Source: Phascolarctobacterium succinatutens CAG:287
GTDB lineage: Bacteria > Bacillota > Negativicutes > Acidaminococcales > Acidaminococcaceae
Assembly: GCF_000434895.1 (NCBI RefSeq)
Contig: NZ_FR892780.1
Coordinates: 1 to 13,923 of the forward strand
Length of the DNA: 13,923 nucleotides
Direction of reading: 5' to 3'
Positions within the stretch are counted from its first letter, which is position 1. Each line of letters begins with the position of its first letter. The notes beneath the pieces are model-generated. The model made no database searches. It was not told where the DNA came from and worked only from the letters and a program-made list of their open reading frames with translations. This document shows, piece by piece, positions 12,262-13,923 of the stretch. The translations under genes and the position numbers were made by a program.

Positions 12262-13509
12262 TTATACAATTGCTTTATCAGGCTTTACAAAGAACCAGGC
12301 AATAGCACCGCAGATACCGGTTACAGCAGTTGCTGCCAAAGCAGCCTGCCAGCCATAGTTTGTTGCAAACCAGGCAGTAACGGTCGGAGCCAAAACGCCG
12401 CCAATATTGCCCCAGAAGTTCATCCAACCGGATACGGAACCGGCAAATTTACCGCCCATGCTGATAACGCTGGACCAGGAAGCACTCATGGTCAGACCGA
12501 GAGAGCCTAAGGATACGGAAAGCCAGAGAACATTCATCATCGGATCAGCAGTACGGGTAGAAATGTACAGCGCACCGGCACAAAGAAGAATACCTGCAGC
12601 ACCGGTTGCAGTCTTAACCATGTTCTGAGACATACCGCTGCGCAGCAGTTTATCGGAATAGTGACCGCAAAGAGTTACTACAGCCATCAGAGAAATCCAG
12701 GGAGCAGCTGCCCAGATACCCATTTTAGCTAAGGAGAATTTGTGAACCTCCATGAGATACATCGGCAACCAAGCCAGGAATACGTACATGATATAATCGG
12801 TAATCAAAAACTGAATGCCCAAAGCCCAGAATTGGGTAGAACGCAGCAGCTTGCCCCACGGAGCAATCTGTTTTTCACCGGTTGCTTCCACACGACCCTC
12901 GTTGATGTGAGCCAATTCTGCTTCATTAACGTAAGGACTGTCCTTCGGATCATCAGTAACATATTTATGCCATGCCCAAGCCAAAATCAGACCAACTACA
13001 CCAAAGCTGAGGAATACATGATGCCAGCCAAAGGTTGTCATAAGCCATACTACAACAGCAGGACCAACTACAGGACCAAAGAAGCAACCATTAAGAATAA
13101 AGGAGCTTGCCTTGCCCTTTTCGTCTTTATTAAACCATTTGTGTTCCGCCATAGCGAACGCAGGATAAATAGGTGCTTCGCCCAAGCCAAACATCAAACG
13201 GACAATCGCAAAGGTATATTTACCGCTTGCCACAGCAGTCAAGGCAGTAAATACAGACCACCAGCCGCACGCAATAGAACCAGTAAAGCGATGGCCGAAT
13301 TTTTCAGCCAGCATACCTCCCGGAACCTGCATTAAAGCATAACCGGCGAAGAAGAAGGATTGAATAAGGCCCATATCAATTTTAGTAAAGCCAAATTCCT
13401 TCATGATTACAGGTGTCGCAACAGAAAGGTTAACACGATCCATGTAGGATACAAAGCTGATAGCAAAAATCAGCCACGCTACCTTCCATCTGAAGTTTGT
13501 CATTTTCAT
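12262..13509 (-). CDS. MFS transporter, anion:cation symporter (ACS) family
   Basis: A 415-residue inner-membrane protein with about 12 transmembrane helices. Seen: SYMDRVNLSVATPVIMKEFG (about 21-40) and GGMLAEKFGHR in the loop between helices 2 and 3, both typical of the ACS branch (hexuronate, galactonate, glucarate and phthalate transporters), plus a second-half SASWSSVISMGGKFAGSVSG segment with the family's helix-10/11 glycine pattern. The likely substrate is a sugar acid or other organic anion with H+ or Na+; I cannot name it from sequence. Start: ATG 13507-13509 with AAGGGA 9 nt upstream; the frame opens nine codons further at a TTG that has no ribosome site. It is a single-gene unit with its own promoter and terminator, and no catabolic genes nearby point to a substrate. 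Confidence 0.9.
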   Translation of the reverse strand: MKMTNFRWKVAWLIFAISFVSYMDRVNLSVATPVIMKEFGFTKIDMGLIQSFFFAGYALMQVPGGMLAEKFGHRFTGSIACGWWSVFTALTAVASGKYTFAIVRLMFGLGEAPIYPAFAMAEHKWFNKDEKGKASSFILNGCFFGPVVGPAVVVWLMTTFGWHHVFLSFGVVGLILAWAWHKYVTDDPKDSPYVNEAELAHINEGRVEATGEKQIAPWGKLLRSTQFWALGIQFLITDYIMYVFLAWLPMYLMEVHKFSLAKMGIWAAAPWISLMAVVTLCGHYSDKLLRSGMSQNMVKTATGAAGILLCAGALYISTRTADPMMNVLWLSVSLGSLGLTMSASWSSVISMGGKFAGSVSGWMNFWGNIGGVLAPTVTAWFATNYGWQAALAATAVTGICGAIAWFFVKPDKAIV

Positions 13510-13539
13510 AGTTTTCTTTCCCTTCATAAAAAACAAATT

Positions 13540-13569
13540 CTGTTCTTTTATATATTTTTTGTCGAACAG
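13540..13569 (-). repeat. inverted repeat in the MFS gene leader
   Basis: CTGTTC (13540-13545) and GAACAG (13564-13569) form a 6-bp inverted repeat with an 18-nt A/T-rich interior, placed right after the predicted transcription start. It could be a repressor site or a weak leader stem. No regulator gene is adjacent. Confidence 0.35.
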
Positions 13570-13578
13570 TTAACAATA

Positions 13579-13607
13579 ATGATACTATTTCTTCTCAAAA
13601 CTGTCAA
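13579..13607 (-). promoter_or_regulatory. promoter of the MFS transporter gene
   Basis: On the minus strand: perfect -35 TTGACA (13602-13607), a 17-bp spacer, and -10 TATCAT (13579-13584). Start near 13572, about 60 nt before the ATG. Upstream of it (13608-13721) the sequence is A/T-rich and I see nothing else certain. Confidence 0.85.
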
Positions 13608-13721
13608 TATTTTTTTGTTGTTTGATTTGTGCGAATATTTGTCTATTGTATAAGGATGTTTGGATTTTATAAGGGAATCGAAGAAATGCGTCATAATAGT
13701 ATATTGCAGCAATGTAAATCG

Positions 13722-13776
13722 AAGAGGCGAGTCCGCAGGACGACGCTGATTGGCTGTCACACATAGAACTCTGGTA
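13722..13776. repeat. 55-bp direct repeat, copy 1
   Basis: Matches 13869-13923 at 52 of 55 positions; the two starts are 147 bp apart. The segment contains GTCC-GCA-GGAC flanked by GCG and CGC, an imperfect hairpin. The 92 bp between the copies (13777-13868) shows no gene. Strand and function unknown. Confidence 0.85.
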
Positions 13777-13868
13777 AATGGAGCGAGGGGTATATCGTGC
13801 AAGGAATAGTAATTTTAGCAAATGAGCATTTGGAACCATAGAAGTGTTGCATTCTTGCGTGCGCATCC

Positions 13869-13923
13869 AAGAAGCGAGTCCACAGGACAACGCTGATTGG
13901 CTGTCACACATAGAACTCTGGTA
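13869..13923. repeat. 55-bp direct repeat, copy 2 (reaches window edge)
   Basis: Second copy; the three differences from copy 1 are all G in copy 1 and A here, at 13873, 13882 and 13889. None changes the GTCC/GGAC or GCG/CGC arms. The match continues to the last base of the window, so the repeat may be longer, and more copies may lie beyond. Confidence 0.85.

Noticed and set aside
13548..13802. Second overlapping minus-strand frame (84 codons) in the same repeat region
   Set aside because: It also reads through the 55-bp repeat and the MFS promoter; no ribosome site or family resemblance.
13585..13911. Minus-strand open frame of 108 codons at the right end
   Set aside because: Its only repeated motif (MCDSQSA-SCGLAS) comes from the two 55-bp DNA repeats, it overlaps the MFS promoter, and it lacks a ribosome site. 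Probably non-coding repeat DNA read as protein.
13722..13923. CRISPR array
   Set aside because: Only two copies, each 55 bp with a 92-bp interval and no regular spacing of spacers; not CRISPR-like.

Overview
The window reads as chromosomal DNA of a diderm member of the Firmicutes, class Negativicutes; a Phascolarctobacterium/Acidaminococcus-like organism is my best guess. The reasons are a partial outer-membrane protein with a signal peptide followed at once by an S-layer-homology motif (OmpM type, the Negativicutes outer-membrane tether), next to a glycolytic operon arranged as in Bacillus (cggR-gap-pgk-tpi-gpm-eno), strong AGGAGG ribosome binding sites and preQ1/QueT-type queuosine genes. 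The genus is inference. Every gene I can support lies on the minus strand, so transcription runs from high to low coordinates. I see no plus-strand gene, insertion sequence, tRNA, rRNA or CRISPR array.

In transcription order, the right end (13510-13923) is non-coding and holds two copies of a 55-bp repeat spaced 147 bp apart, then a TTGACA/TATCAT promoter for an MFS transporter of the anion:cation symporter type (12262-13509), closed by a terminator. A queuosine operon follows: a TGGACA/TATAAT promoter, a probable preQ1-I riboswitch, two successive terminator-like hairpins, then queC, a QueT-like transporter gene and queF (11968-10273), closed by a terminator. QueC makes preQ0, QueF reduces it to preQ1, and QueT is expected to import queuosine precursors, so a preQ1 sensor in the leader makes biological sense.

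The central region is one glycolytic operon: an extended -10 promoter, a CggR-type operator between promoter and gene, cggR, gap, a single-frame PGK-TPI fusion gene, gpmI and eno, closed by a terminator at about 2991-3017. It covers the lower trunk of glycolysis/gluconeogenesis from triose-phosphate interconversion to phosphoenolpyruvate. The in-frame pgk-tpi fusion is the most unusual coding feature.

Downstream, secG (own promoter, GTG start) and hppA (K+-dependent membrane pyrophosphatase, TTG start) follow, and hppA ends at a strong terminator. The left end holds a long, possibly structured leader and the first 39 codons of ompM. Several starts were moved from the longest possible reading frame to a codon with a well-placed Shine-Dalgarno (secG, gpmI, gap, queT, queC, MFS). 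I found no clearly new system; the best leads are the PGK-TPI fusion, the riboswitch with tandem hairpins, the structured 55-bp repeats and the ompM leader.
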